From Pseudomonas sp. KBW05 (lineage in GTDB: Bacteria > Pseudomonadota > Gammaproteobacteria > Pseudomonadales > Pseudomonadaceae), in contig NZ_QAJM01000002.1 of the NCBI RefSeq assembly GCF_003852405.1, positions 41,107 through 105,106 of the forward strand: a stretch of DNA of 64,000 nucleotides, in the 5' to 3' direction. Of this stretch, positions 9,034 to 17,864 are shown one piece after another. The notes below the pieces were generated by a model. That model searched no databases, was not told where the DNA came from, and saw only the letters and a list, made by a program, of their open reading frames with translations. The position numbers and the translations under genes were made by a program. Every line of letters starts with the position of its first letter. Within the stretch, counting starts at the first letter, position 1.

Positions 9034-9055
9034 AAATGTGAAATAAATAACATTG
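9034..9055. promoter_or_regulatory. Candidate operator in the deoC/deoR gap
   Basis: An imperfect inverted repeat AAATGTGA-N6-TAACATTG in the AT-rich divergent promoter region. The left half-site AAATGTGA is identical to the core of the strong palindrome upstream of the binding-protein gene at 9942-9966, suggesting a shared regulator (DeoR or SorC) or a Crp/Vfr-like protein. Confidence 0.4.
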
Positions 9056-9114
9056 TAAATGGATTTTGTGAGCCGTTTTGTCATTCGGCCACAATCGATC
9101 AGGGTGAAAGCGCA

Positions 9115-9873
9115 GTGGATTCAAAGAAAACCGAACGATTCAAAGCCATGCACCGGGCCCTGCAAGGCGAGGCCGCGGTCCACCTGCGGGATATGGCTGC
9201 GTTGCTTGGGGTGTCGGAAATGACCCTGCGCCGCGACCTCGTGGACAACGTCCAGGGCTTGCGCCTGCTGGGTGGGCACGTCACCCGCAGCGGCGCGCCT
9301 GAGCCAGATTACCAAGTGGCCGAGCAGGACCTGCGCAACATCGCCGAGAAGCGCCAGATCGGCCAGCGCGCCGCCAGCCTGGTGCGCCCAGGCGATACGA
9401 TCTTCATCGATTGCGGGACCACCACGCCGTTTATCGTCGATGCGTTGCCCGACGACCTGGAGTTCACCGCGCTGTGCAACTCCCTGAACGTGCTGCTCAA
9501 ACTCCAGCAGAAGCCGCTGTGTACGGTGATCGTGTGTGGCGGCATGCTCGATCGACGCAACCTCGTATTTGAAAGCCGCGCCGAGGCGGGGATCGTTGAC
9601 GGCATCCGCGTCGCCTGGGCGTTTATCTCTGCCGCCGGGGTCAGCGCGGCCCATGGCGTGACCTGCTACAACCTCAATGAAGTGGACGTGAAACAGCGCG
9701 TGATGGCGCGGGCGCAGACCTGTGTGCTGGTGGCCGACCACAGTAAATTCGATCAGGTGCGTGCGGCGCATTTTGCCGAGCTGGCGGATTTCCAGCGGGT
9801 CGTCAGCGACCCGGCTTTGTCCCAGGCCCACCAGCAAATCATCCAGGAGGGCGGAGCAATACTGATGGTGTGA
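9115..9873 (+). CDS. deoR: DeoR-family transcriptional regulator
   Basis: 252-aa regulator, the length of E. coli DeoR. The N-terminal winged helix (VHLRDMAALLGVSEMTLRRDL) is followed by the DeoR sensor domain (IGQRAASLVRPGDTIFIDCG, AISVAG-type motif as AFISAAGVSAAHG), which binds phosphorylated sugars. The start is GTG in the sequence GTGGATTCAAAG; the next in-frame ATG (MHRALQGE) would remove 11 residues. It is divergent from deoC and immediately upstream of the sugar uptake operon, so it may control either or both. The symbol is given by family and position; the effector is unknown. Confidence 0.85.
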   Translation: MDSKKTERFKAMHRALQGEAAVHLRDMAALLGVSEMTLRRDLVDNVQGLRLLGGHVTRSGAPEPDYQVAEQDLRNIAEKRQIGQRAASLVRPGDTIFIDCGTTTPFIVDALPDDLEFTALCNSLNVLLKLQQKPLCTVIVCGGMLDRRNLVFESRAEAGIVDGIRVAWAFISAAGVSAAHGVTCYNLNEVDVKQRVMARAQTCVLVADHSKFDQVRAAHFAELADFQRVVSDPALSQAHQQIIQEGGAILMV

Positions 9874-9910
9874 TTTTTATATCGTATGTTTGGATTCTAA
9901 CAAAATAGCC

Positions 9911-9966
9911 TTGACACCTTCGGGCACAAGGCATAGTTTTTCAAATGTGATCGCGGTTCACATTTG
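9911..9966 (+). promoter_or_regulatory. Promoter and 25-bp operator of the sugar uptake operon
   Basis: TTGACA (9911-9916), 17-bp spacer, TAGTTT (9934-9939). Directly over the expected start site lies a perfect inverted repeat CAAATGTGA-N7-TCACATTTG (9942-9966). A repressor bound there would block initiation. The inner TGTGA/TCACA resembles a Crp/Vfr site, but the spacer is 7 rather than 6 bp and the downstream position fits repression better. Confidence 0.75.
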
Positions 9967-10027
9967 TGAGCACGGCCTCCCTGAAGGTCGCGCCCGAATC
10001 CAGACAACAATAAAAATAGGAATCACC

Positions 10028-11002
10028 ATGCTACAGATAGCCCGTAAACCTGTTCATGTGCTGTCCCTTGCTTTGGCTGTCGCGGCCTCGGTACTGGCGT
10101 TGAACGCCCAGGCCAAGGACCTGAAGATCGGTTTCAGCCAAGTGACCCTCCAATCCCCTTTCTATGTGCAACTGCGCGATGGCGCCAAAGCCGCCGCCGC
10201 CAGGGACGGCGACGAGCTGATCTTCCTCGATGCCAACGGCGACATCAGCAAGCAGAACAACGATATCCAGGACTTGCTGACCCGCAAGGTCGACGTGCTG
10301 ATCATCAACGCCGTCAACCCGGATGCGGTGGGCGCCTCCCTCGAAGCGGCCAAGCGCGCCAAAGTGCCAGTTATTGCCGTGGACCGCGCCATCAACGCGC
10401 CCGTTGCCGCCACCATCGGGCGCAACAACGCCGAGATGGGCGAGCTGTCCGGCAAGGCGCTGGTGGCTGCCCTCAAACAAAAAGGCGTGGTCAACGGCAA
10501 GATCATCGAGATCCAGGGCGATGCCGGCGGCACTGTGATGAAAGAGCGCCGCAAAGGCTTCCACACGGCGCTGGCCGGTACCGACTTCAAAATCATCGAC
10601 GGCCCCTACAGCGAATACATGCGTGCCAACGCAGTGACCGCAATGCAGGATCTGCTGCAAGCCCACCCCGACCTCAAGGCTGTGATCGCCCACAACGACG
10701 ACATGGCCATGGGCGCCCTGCAAGTGCTCAACGAAAGCGGCAAGAAAAACGTACTGGTCGCCGGTGTGGATGGCTTGTCGGAAGCCATCAACGCCATCCA
10801 GAACGGCGATCAATACGTTGCCACTGCCCTCAACGATCCACGCTACCTCGGCGAAGTCGCGATTGAAGCGGCGCGAGGCTTGATCAGCGGCAAGACCATC
10901 CCGGCGTTTGTCGATGCCGGCACCAAAGTCGTGACCAAGGCCGATGCGGCCGAGATCAAGCACGACGCCACCTTCGGCGAATACCGTCCCGGCGCACTCT
11001 GA
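10028..11002 (+). CDS. Periplasmic sugar-binding protein of an ABC transporter (RbsB-like)
   Basis: 324-aa periplasmic-binding protein of the ribose/pentose class (Peripla_BP_4). The signal peptide ends at NAQA (residue 29). The mature protein starts KDLKIGFSQVTLQSPFY, and the hinge and ligand segments LITRKVDVLIINAVN-like, VDRAIN, AHNDDMAMGALQ and VAGVDGLSEA are typical. The start ATG follows TAGGAA. It is the first gene of the operon; its partner ATPase and permease are 3.6 kb downstream, separated by dehydrogenase, kinase and regulator genes. The ligand is probably a pentose, pentitol or deoxy sugar. Confidence 0.9.
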   Translation: MLQIARKPVHVLSLALAVAASVLALNAQAKDLKIGFSQVTLQSPFYVQLRDGAKAAAARDGDELIFLDANGDISKQNNDIQDLLTRKVDVLIINAVNPDAVGASLEAAKRAKVPVIAVDRAINAPVAATIGRNNAEMGELSGKALVAALKQKGVVNGKIIEIQGDAGGTVMKERRKGFHTALAGTDFKIIDGPYSEYMRANAVTAMQDLLQAHPDLKAVIAHNDDMAMGALQVLNESGKKNVLVAGVDGLSEAINAIQNGDQYVATALNDPRYLGEVAIEAARGLISGKTIPAFVDAGTKVVTKADAAEIKHDATFGEYRPGAL

Positions 11003-11047
11003 GTCGCGCTGAACACCTACATTGCCTATCCAACAGGGGAATTCACT

Positions 11048-12064
11048 GTGAAAGCTGCCGTCATGTACAAACCGGGTGATATCCGGGTCGAAGACGTTCC
11101 AAAACCTGGCGTAAAACCTGGCCATGCCCTGGTGCGTGTCGCTGCCTGCGGCGTGTGCGGCTCGGACATCCCGCGCATGTTGAGCAAAGGCGCCCACGTG
11201 ATGCCGTTGATCTGCGGCCATGAGTTCGCAGGCTTTATCGAAGAGATCGGCAGCGGTGTCGAAGGTTACTCCGTCGGTGAACTGGTGACCGTGCCACCGA
11301 TGATTCCCGATGTGACCAGTGACCAGTACGCCCGTGGCTTCCCATCCCGCTGCGAGCGCTACGACTACTTTGGCAGCCGCCGCGATGGCGCCTACGCTGA
11401 ATACGTCAACGTGCCGCTGAGCAACCTGATCAAGGTGCCGGCGGGCATGGACCCGATTGCCGCGTCCCTGGTGGACCCGGCGGCGATTGCCCTGCACGCC
11501 ATCTGGAAGTCAGACTTCAAGGCCGGGCAGAGCGGGGCGGTGGTGGGTTGCGGGCCGATTGGCCTGTTTGTGATCCAGTGGCTGCGCATCATGGGCGCCA
11601 AGGACATTGTCGCCATCGATATTGCCGAAGAAAAACTCGCTATGGCCCGTGAAGCCGGTGCGACCCACACCTTGCTCAGTGGCGCTTCGGATGTCGACCT
11701 GCCACGTTGCCAGTTGGTGATCGAAGCGGCGGGCCATCCCAGCTCGATCAACCAGGCGGTGCAATTGACCAAGGCCGGCGGCCACGTGGTGTTTATTGGT
11801 ATTCCTGCCGGTGAAGTGCCGCTGAGCACCGCGACCTTCTCGCACTTTCTGCGCCAGGAAATCTCCCTGCACGGCGCCTGGAACTCGTTCTCTGCACCGT
11901 TCCCGGGGGATGAGTGGACCGCCTCAATCGACAAGCTGGCCTCGGGTGACTTGCAGTGGAAATTCATGATCACCCACGACCTGCCGCTGACCGAGTTGCC
12001 GGCGATGTTCCAGCGTTACGCCGACCGTAGCGAAGTGGCGGCCAAGGTGATTTTCCGCCCTTGA
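11048..12064 (+). CDS. Zinc-type medium-chain dehydrogenase, GatD-like, structural zinc site lost
   Basis: 338-aa MDR dehydrogenase most like galactitol-1-phosphate 5-dehydrogenase and other polyol dehydrogenases (shared YDYFGSRRDG, GHEFAGFIEEIGSGV). Catalytic zinc ligands C37, H58 and E59 are present and the Rossmann motif is GCGPIGL. The structural zinc loop, normally four cysteines, reads D88, S91, Y94 and C102, so three of four ligands are gone. GTG is taken as start (ATG at 11063 is possible). It likely oxidises a polyol or polyol phosphate supplied by the adjacent transporter; NAD(P) preference was not determined. Confidence 0.88.
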   Translation: MKAAVMYKPGDIRVEDVPKPGVKPGHALVRVAACGVCGSDIPRMLSKGAHVMPLICGHEFAGFIEEIGSGVEGYSVGELVTVPPMIPDVTSDQYARGFPSRCERYDYFGSRRDGAYAEYVNVPLSNLIKVPAGMDPIAASLVDPAAIALHAIWKSDFKAGQSGAVVGCGPIGLFVIQWLRIMGAKDIVAIDIAEEKLAMAREAGATHTLLSGASDVDLPRCQLVIEAAGHPSSINQAVQLTKAGGHVVFIGIPAGEVPLSTATFSHFLRQEISLHGAWNSFSAPFPGDEWTASIDKLASGDLQWKFMITHDLPLTELPAMFQRYADRSEVAAKVIFRP

Positions 12065-12084
12065 TGCACGCTTGCTTGGCCCCG

Positions 12085-12109
12085 CCCTGCAACGCCCGCC
12101 GTTGCAGGG
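12085..12109 (+). terminator. Strong hairpin inside the sugar operon
   Basis: CCCTGCAACG/CGTTGCAGGG: a perfect 10-bp stem with a 5-nt loop, followed by only TTT. It lies in the 91-bp gap between dehydrogenase and kinase. It may attenuate transcription or protect the upstream mRNA, lowering expression of the kinase, regulator and transporter relative to the binding protein. Confidence 0.55.
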
Positions 12110-12155
12110 TTTAAAACAAAAAGCGTCGGCAGCACAAGACGCAGGAGGACGACCG

Positions 12156-13676
12156 ATGACCTTGTTGTTGGGACTGGATTTCGGAACAGGTGGCGTGCGG
12201 GCCGGGTTATACGACCTGCACAGCCACAAACTGGTGCAGGTGGCCGAGGCGCCCTACACCACGCAATACCCGCAGCTGGGCTGGGCCGAGCAGGCGCCCG
12301 CCGACTGGTGGTCGGCATTGGGCAAGGCGTGCAGGCAGCTGATGAGCCAGGCCGGGCATCCCCAAGTGGCGGCGGTGTGCGTCGCCACCACCGCTTCAAC
12401 GGTGGTCGCTGCACAAGCGGATGGCCAACCCCTGGCCCCGGCACTGTTATGGATGGACTGCCGTGCCGCCGTTGAGTCGGCGCGCACCGCCCACATCAGC
12501 CACCCCATGATGAACCAGGGCGGCGACGCGGTGGAGTGGCTGGTGCCCAAGGCCATGTGGCTGGCCGAGCACGAGCCTGAAGTGTATCGGCGTGCCGCGC
12601 GGATTTGCGAAGCGGTGGACTGGATCAACTTCCAGCTCACCGGGCGCTGGGTGGCTTCCCAACTCAACGCCAGCTGCAAATGGAACTACGACACGCAGCA
12701 ACAACGCTTTCCCGTGGAGCTGTATGCCGAATTGGGTATCCCGGAACTGGCGCAAAAGCTGCCGCCGGAAGTGATCAAGGTCGGCGGGCGCATCGGCCCT
12801 CTGACCTTTGATGCGGCCAATCACCTGGGGCTGAGCCGTGACACGCTGGTGGCGCAAGGCGGCATTGACGCCCATATGGCCATGCTCAGTGCCGGTACCA
12901 CCGGCGCGGGCGAACTGCTGTTTATCGGTGGCACGTCGGTGGTGCAATTGATGCACACCCCCAAGCGCATCGATGTACCTGGTATCTGGGGGCCGTACCC
13001 TGACGCGTTGCTGGACGGCCAATGGCTGATGGAAGGCGGGCAGGTCTCGGCCGGTTCGATTCTCAATTGGCTGGCACAAAAGATGTTCGGCCTGGATGAC
13101 GCCGGCCATCAGCAATTGATCCGCCAGGCGGGTGCGTTGCAACCGGGCTCCACCGGCCTGTTGGTGCTCGATTACTGGATGGGCAACCGTACGCCATATC
13201 GTTCACCGGATATGCGCGGCGCGATCATGGGCTTGTCCCTCAATCACGACCGGCACGACCTCTACCGCGCCTCGGTGGAAGCCATCGCGCTGGGCTCGGC
13301 GAATATTTTTCACACCTGGCGCAATGAAGGCATCGAGATCACCCGGGTGGTCGCCGCCGGTGGGTTCCAGAAGAACCCGTTGTGGTTGCAGGCCACCGTC
13401 GATGCCACTGGCGTGCCCTTTGAGATGGTGCCCCACGACAACCTCACGTTGATCGGTACCGCCGCCGCGGCTGCATGTGCCCTCGGCGAGTTCACTGACT
13501 TGCAGCAAGCCGCCACCGCGTTTACCACCGTCGGCCGCCTGATCGAACCCGACCCCTATGCCCACGAGCAGTACATCGAGCTGCTTGGCCGTTATCGCGC
13601 CGCCACCGACAGCGTGGCGCCCATCAGTTGCAAGCCGCCCGCCAACCGTGTGCTCGGCGTAAGGCCAGCAGCATGA
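12156..13676 (+). CDS. FGGY-family pentulose kinase
   Basis: 506-aa FGGY carbohydrate kinase of the xylulokinase/ribulokinase group. The ATP-binding phosphate loop LGLDFGTGGVRAGLYD is at the N-terminus, LWMDCRA follows near residue 107, the catalytic Asp lies in GGIDAHMAM and the second domain starts near GGTSVVQLM. AGGAGG precedes the ATG at 12156; a longer in-frame reading has no such site. After oxidation of a pentitol by the upstream dehydrogenase, this enzyme would phosphorylate the resulting ketopentose. The exact ketose cannot be read from sequence alone. Confidence 0.88.
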   Translation: MTLLLGLDFGTGGVRAGLYDLHSHKLVQVAEAPYTTQYPQLGWAEQAPADWWSALGKACRQLMSQAGHPQVAAVCVATTASTVVAAQADGQPLAPALLWMDCRAAVESARTAHISHPMMNQGGDAVEWLVPKAMWLAEHEPEVYRRAARICEAVDWINFQLTGRWVASQLNASCKWNYDTQQQRFPVELYAELGIPELAQKLPPEVIKVGGRIGPLTFDAANHLGLSRDTLVAQGGIDAHMAMLSAGTTGAGELLFIGGTSVVQLMHTPKRIDVPGIWGPYPDALLDGQWLMEGGQVSAGSILNWLAQKMFGLDDAGHQQLIRQAGALQPGSTGLLVLDYWMGNRTPYRSPDMRGAIMGLSLNHDRHDLYRASVEAIALGSANIFHTWRNEGIEITRVVAAGGFQKNPLWLQATVDATGVPFEMVPHDNLTLIGTAAAAACALGEFTDLQQAATAFTTVGRLIEPDPYAHEQYIELLGRYRAATDSVAPISCKPPANRVLGVRPAA

Positions 13677-14647
13677 GCGCCGAATCGCTGTCACCCAAGC
13701 TCACCGGGGACTCCCAGCGCGACGACTTGATGGTGCAGGTCGCCAAGCTGTACTTCGATCTGGAAAAGACCCAGAGCGAGATTTCCAAAGAAACCGGCCT
13801 GACTCGCTGGCAGGTCAGCCGCTTGTTGCGCGAGGCGCGGGACTGTGGCGTGGTGCGCATCGATATCGTCGCCCACTCTGCGCGCGTGCCTGCGCTTGAG
13901 GTGGCGTTGCAGCGCCGCTTCGGCCTGCGTGAAGCCCTGGTACTGGACGTCGAGGACGACGACGCCCTCAACGTGGTCACCCAAGCCGCGGCGCGCTACC
14001 TGTGCAACCTGCAACCCCAACCCGCGCTGATCGGCGTGTCCTGGGGCCGCACCCTGACCAAGATGGCCCAATGGCTGGTGCCGCGCTGGAACGAAGGGGT
14101 CAATGTGGTGTTGCTCAATGGCGCGATCAATACGCGCTCCTCAGGCGAGCCCAACCATAACGTCGCCGAGCGTTTTGCCCAGGCGGCGCGCGGCCAGGCC
14201 ACCTTGCTGCCGGTGCCGGCGATTCTGGGGCATGCCCATACCCGCGAAGCGCTGGAGCAAGACCCGGTGATCGCCGAGGTCATGCGCCTTGGCGAGCAGG
14301 CACCGGTGGCGTGCTTCAGCCTTGGGGAGTTGTCTGATCATTCGGTGCTGATGGAGTCCGGCTACATCGACCGGCCTTTGCTCGCCGAACTGGAGCGCCT
14401 GGGAGCCGTCGGCGACATCATGGGCCGCTTTATCGGCATGGACGGCGAGCCGGTGCTGCCGGAGCTGGACGCTCGCACCCTCGGCCTGCGCCTGTCGGCC
14501 CTGCGGGAAAAAGACTGGTCGATTGCCGTGTGTGTCGGCGCCCACAAGCACCGCATCGTCCACGCCAGCGTCAAGGCCGGCTACGTCAATGTGCTGGCCA
14601 CCGACGCCGCGACCGCCCGTTATTTGCTGGAGCAGGATCATGAATGA
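13673..14647 (+). CDS. SorC-family sugar-responsive regulator
   Basis: 324-aa regulator with an N-terminal helix-turn-helix (QSEISKETGLTRWQVSRLLR) and the large SorC/DeoR sugar-binding domain (PALIGVSWGRTLTKM, GHAHTREALEQDP, VLATDAATARYLL). This family senses phosphorylated sugars or polyols. It overlaps the kinase stop by 4 nt and the ATPase start by 8 nt, so it is embedded in the middle of the operon, an unusual place for the regulator and one that implies autoregulation. With DeoR it makes two sugar regulators for one locus. Confidence 0.88.
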   Translation: MSAESLSPKLTGDSQRDDLMVQVAKLYFDLEKTQSEISKETGLTRWQVSRLLREARDCGVVRIDIVAHSARVPALEVALQRRFGLREALVLDVEDDDALNVVTQAAARYLCNLQPQPALIGVSWGRTLTKMAQWLVPRWNEGVNVVLLNGAINTRSSGEPNHNVAERFAQAARGQATLLPVPAILGHAHTREALEQDPVIAEVMRLGEQAPVACFSLGELSDHSVLMESGYIDRPLLAELERLGAVGDIMGRFIGMDGEPVLPELDARTLGLRLSALREKDWSIAVCVGAHKHRIVHASVKAGYVNVLATDAATARYLLEQDHE

Positions 14648-16127
14648 GTTGGCCCTGGAAATTCGCCATGTCAGCAAGCGCTTTCCGCCGAATGTGATCG
14701 CGTTGACCGATGCGTCCCTAGACCTACGTCCCGGTGAAGTGCACTGCCTGCTGGGCGCCAACGGTGCGGGCAAAAGCACGCTGTTGAAGATCGTCGCCGG
14801 TGCCCATCGCCCGGATGGCGGCAGCCTGTCCATCGCCGGCAGCCCGGTGGAGTTGAAGAACCCGCAACAGGCGCGTCAGGCCGGGATCGCGATGATCTAC
14901 CAGGAACTGGACCTGATCCCGCAGATGACCGTCGAAGAAAACCTGATGCTCGGCTACGCGCCACGGCGTTTCGGCATGATCGACCGCCGCAAGCGCAGCG
15001 CGTTGGCCAAGGCAGCGCTGATGCGGGTTGGGGCAAACTTTGCCAGCACCGACCGGGTGGGCAGCCTGTCGATTGCCAACCAGCAACTGGCAGCCATCGC
15101 ACGGGCATTGACCTGCGAGGCCAAGGTCGTGGTGATGGATGAACCGTCTGCCGCACTCAACGAAACCGAGCTCAAGCAGGTGTTCCAGGTGATCCGCGAA
15201 ATCACCGCTGCCGGTGTGGCGGTGTTGTATGTGAGCCACCGGCTCAATGAGATTCGCGAAATAGGTGACCGCGTGACGGTATTGCGCGCCGGGCGCACCT
15301 TGCAAACCCACGAGCTGGCGCACATTGACGACCAGGCATTGATTGCGGCGGTGGTCGGCGAGCACCGTGACCTGCTGGAGCGCAGCCCGCGACAGGCGCC
15401 GCGTGAAGCGTTGGCCCTGGATATCCGTCGACTGCAAGGCGCGCAAGGATTGGATGTACGCGCGTTGCAAGTGCGCCAGGGCGAGATCGTCGGCTTGGCC
15501 GGCCTGAACGGCGCCGGCCGCAGCACCTTGCTCAAGGCGTTGTTCGGGGTAGGGCGCAATGACAGCGATGTGGAGCTGTTCGGCGAACCCTATCGGCCGC
15601 TGACCTCACGCCAGGCGATCCGCCAAGGCGTCGGGCTGGTCCCGGAAAACCGCAAGACCGAAGGCCTGTTGCTGGACGCGCCGATCTACCGCAATGCCTG
15701 CCTTGTGCATGCACGGCATCTGCGCTGGTTTTCCCACCGCCAGGCCAAGGACCGCGCCGGCCCGGTGCTGCAACGCCTGCAAACCAAGCTCGACAACCTG
15801 GAGCAACCGGTGCGTCAGCTTTCCGGTGGCAACCAGCAGAAAGTGGTGATGGCCAAGTGGGTGATCGACGGCGCGCGCCTGCTGCTGCTGGACGAACCGA
15901 GCCGTGGCCTGGATGTGGGCGCCAAGGCCGACCTCTATGCCCTGGCCCGCAGCCTGGCCCAGGAAGGCGCGGGCGTGCTGGTGGCCAGCAGTGAGCTGGA
16001 TGAGTTGTACGTCAATTGTGACCGGATCTGGGTCATGCACGAGGGGCGCAACGCAGTCTGTTTCGACCCATTGAATGCCAGTCGCGACCAGATCGACCAG
16101 GCCATCCTTATTGGTAAAAGAGTGTAG
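14640..16127 (+). CDS. Sugar ABC transporter ATP-binding protein (RbsA-like)
   Basis: 495-aa ATPase with two tandem ABC cassettes, as in RbsA, MglA and XylG. Cassette 1 has Walker A GANGAGKST and Walker B VVVMDEPSAAL; cassette 2 has the degenerate Walker A GLNGAGRST, signature QLSGGNQQKVVMAKW and LLLLDEPSRGLD. Cassette 1 has SIANQQL in place of the usual LSGGQ-like signature. The start overlaps the SorC gene. It energises uptake through the next gene product with the binding protein encoded at 10028. Confidence 0.92.
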   Translation: MNELALEIRHVSKRFPPNVIALTDASLDLRPGEVHCLLGANGAGKSTLLKIVAGAHRPDGGSLSIAGSPVELKNPQQARQAGIAMIYQELDLIPQMTVEENLMLGYAPRRFGMIDRRKRSALAKAALMRVGANFASTDRVGSLSIANQQLAAIARALTCEAKVVVMDEPSAALNETELKQVFQVIREITAAGVAVLYVSHRLNEIREIGDRVTVLRAGRTLQTHELAHIDDQALIAAVVGEHRDLLERSPRQAPREALALDIRRLQGAQGLDVRALQVRQGEIVGLAGLNGAGRSTLLKALFGVGRNDSDVELFGEPYRPLTSRQAIRQGVGLVPENRKTEGLLLDAPIYRNACLVHARHLRWFSHRQAKDRAGPVLQRLQTKLDNLEQPVRQLSGGNQQKVVMAKWVIDGARLLLLDEPSRGLDVGAKADLYALARSLAQEGAGVLVASSELDELYVNCDRIWVMHEGRNAVCFDPLNASRDQIDQAILIGKRV

Positions 16128-16131
16128 AGCC

Positions 16132-17160
16132 ATGACTATCGCCAGTAACCCCACACCCGTATTCGACAAGCCCGTGACCCTTGCCGCCAGCCGCCGCAGC
16201 GCCGTGCTGGAATGGGTGATGCGCTACAACTTTGTGTTCATCTTCCTGTTTGCCGTGGTGGTGGCAACGTTTTTGTCGGATGACTTCCTGACCTTCGGCA
16301 ACATCGCCAATCTGTTCCAGCAAGGGGCCATTGTGGGGATTGTCGCCATCGGCATGACCTTTGTGATCCTGACCGCTAATATCGACCTGTCGGTCGGCAG
16401 CCTGTGCGCCTTCGGTGGCATTCTGGTGGCGGTGCTGTTGCAGAACCAGGTCAGCGGCTGGCTGGCAGTGCCGGCCACCTTGCTGGTGGGCTTGGCCATC
16501 GGCACCTTGATGGGCAGCCTGACCGTATTCGGCAAGGTGCCTAGCTTTATTATCACCCTGGCTGGGTTGGTGTCGCTGCGCGGGGCCACCTTTCTCGCCT
16601 CCGATGGCGCGCCGATTGGCGGCTTGCCGGCCAGCTTCACCGGGTTTGGCTCGTCGATGATCGACATCCTGCCGAGTGCCGGCATCGTGTTTCCGGTGCT
16701 GGGGCTGATCTTCATCCTTATCACCCTGATCGCCTGGCTGGTGCTGCGCTATACCGTGTTTGGCGAGTATGTGCTGGCTACCGGCGGCAACCTGGAAGCC
16801 GCACGCCTGTCCGGTGTGCCGGTGCGGGCGGTCACCATTGGGGTGTTTGCCATCTGCGGCGCATTGGCGGCATTTGCCGGGTTGTTGATGACCTCGCGGC
16901 TGCATGTGGGTCAACCCACGGCCGCCCAGGGCCTGGAGCTGGACGCTATCGCCGCCGTGGTACTGGGTGGCACCAGCCTGTTCGGCGGGCGCGGCAGCGT
17001 GGTGGGCACGGCAGTGGCGGTGATGCTGCTGCAAGTGCTGCGCAATATCTTCAATTTGCTGGGGCTGGGTTCGTTTTATCAAATGGCGATTACCGGCGTG
17101 ATCATTGTGTTGGCCATCCTGCTCAACCGCTTGATCGACCATTACGCCGGGCGTACTTGA
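16132..17160 (+). CDS. Sugar ABC transporter permease (RbsC-like)
   Basis: 342-aa inner-membrane permease of the BPD_transp_2 group with about 8-10 hydrophobic segments. Characteristic stretches are GMTFVILTANIDLSVGS, GKVPSFIITLAGL and DAIAAVVLGGTSLFGGRGS, as in ribose, xylose and erythritol permeases. It starts 4 bp after the ATPase stop and is followed by a HAD gene 12 bp downstream. Confidence 0.92.
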   Translation: MTIASNPTPVFDKPVTLAASRRSAVLEWVMRYNFVFIFLFAVVVATFLSDDFLTFGNIANLFQQGAIVGIVAIGMTFVILTANIDLSVGSLCAFGGILVAVLLQNQVSGWLAVPATLLVGLAIGTLMGSLTVFGKVPSFIITLAGLVSLRGATFLASDGAPIGGLPASFTGFGSSMIDILPSAGIVFPVLGLIFILITLIAWLVLRYTVFGEYVLATGGNLEAARLSGVPVRAVTIGVFAICGALAAFAGLLMTSRLHVGQPTAAQGLELDAIAAVVLGGTSLFGGRGSVVGTAVAVMLLQVLRNIFNLLGLGSFYQMAITGVIIVLAILLNRLIDHYAGRT

Positions 17161-17172
17161 GGATAACGACGA

Positions 17173-17847
17173 ATGAATGCACCACAGATCAAGGCCGTGA
17201 TCTTCGATATGGATGGCTTGTTGCTCGACACCGAGGGCGTCTATACCGAGGTCACCCAAATTATCTCCGACCGCTACGGTGGCCGGGCTTTTGACTGGCA
17301 GTTCAAACAGCACACCATTGGCCTTGGGGCGTATGACCTGGCGAGCTACATCGTGGGTTCGCTTGAGCTGCCGATCAGCCCCGAGGCGTTCCTGGAACTG
17401 CGTACGCCGCTGATGAACGAACGTTTCCCCCGCGCCGGCGCCATGGCTGGGGCCGAAGCCCTGGTGCGACACCTGTCGGCCAAAGGCGTACCGATTGCGG
17501 TGGGGACCAGCTCATCGCGGCATTACTTCGATTTGAAGATCAGCCGTCATCGGCAATGGTTCGGTTTGTTTGATGCGATTGTCACGGCGGACGACCCACA
17601 CGTCGGCGCGGCCAAGCCCGCACCGGACATTTTCCTGGTGGCAGCCCAACGCCTGGGCGTGGCCCCGGCGGATTGCCTGGTGTTCGAAGATTCACCGTTT
17701 GGTGTTACGGCGGCGAAGGCGGCGGGGATGTATGCGGTGGCAGTTCCTGATCCGGCGATGCCGGATGAGAAATTCCAGCATGCTGACCATCGTCTCGTCA
17801 GCCTCGAAGCCTTCGAACCCGTTTCATGGGGCTTGCCTGCATACTAA
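17173..17847 (+). CDS. HAD-superfamily phosphatase or phosphomutase
   Basis: 224-aa HAD protein, subfamily with alpha-helical cap like beta-phosphoglucomutase and sugar phosphatases. Motif I is FDMDGLLLDTE (nucleophile Asp and acid Asp), motif II is GTSSS, motif III Lys lies in GAAKPAPDIF and motif IV is FEDSPFG. It is last in the sugar operon. Possible roles are removal of dead-end sugar phosphates or a mutase step linking the kinase product to the DeoC aldolase; sequence does not decide between these. Confidence 0.85.
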   Translation: MNAPQIKAVIFDMDGLLLDTEGVYTEVTQIISDRYGGRAFDWQFKQHTIGLGAYDLASYIVGSLELPISPEAFLELRTPLMNERFPRAGAMAGAEALVRHLSAKGVPIAVGTSSSRHYFDLKISRHRQWFGLFDAIVTADDPHVGAAKPAPDIFLVAAQRLGVAPADCLVFEDSPFGVTAAKAAGMYAVAVPDPAMPDEKFQHADHRLVSLEAFEPVSWGLPAY

Positions 17848-17864
17848 AAAGCACCGCAAGTCCC

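Noticed and set aside
9946-9962. TGTGA/TCACA as a Crp/Vfr activation site
   Set aside because: The spacer is 7 bp, not 6, and it overlaps the predicted start site, which suits a repressor; kept only as an alternative.
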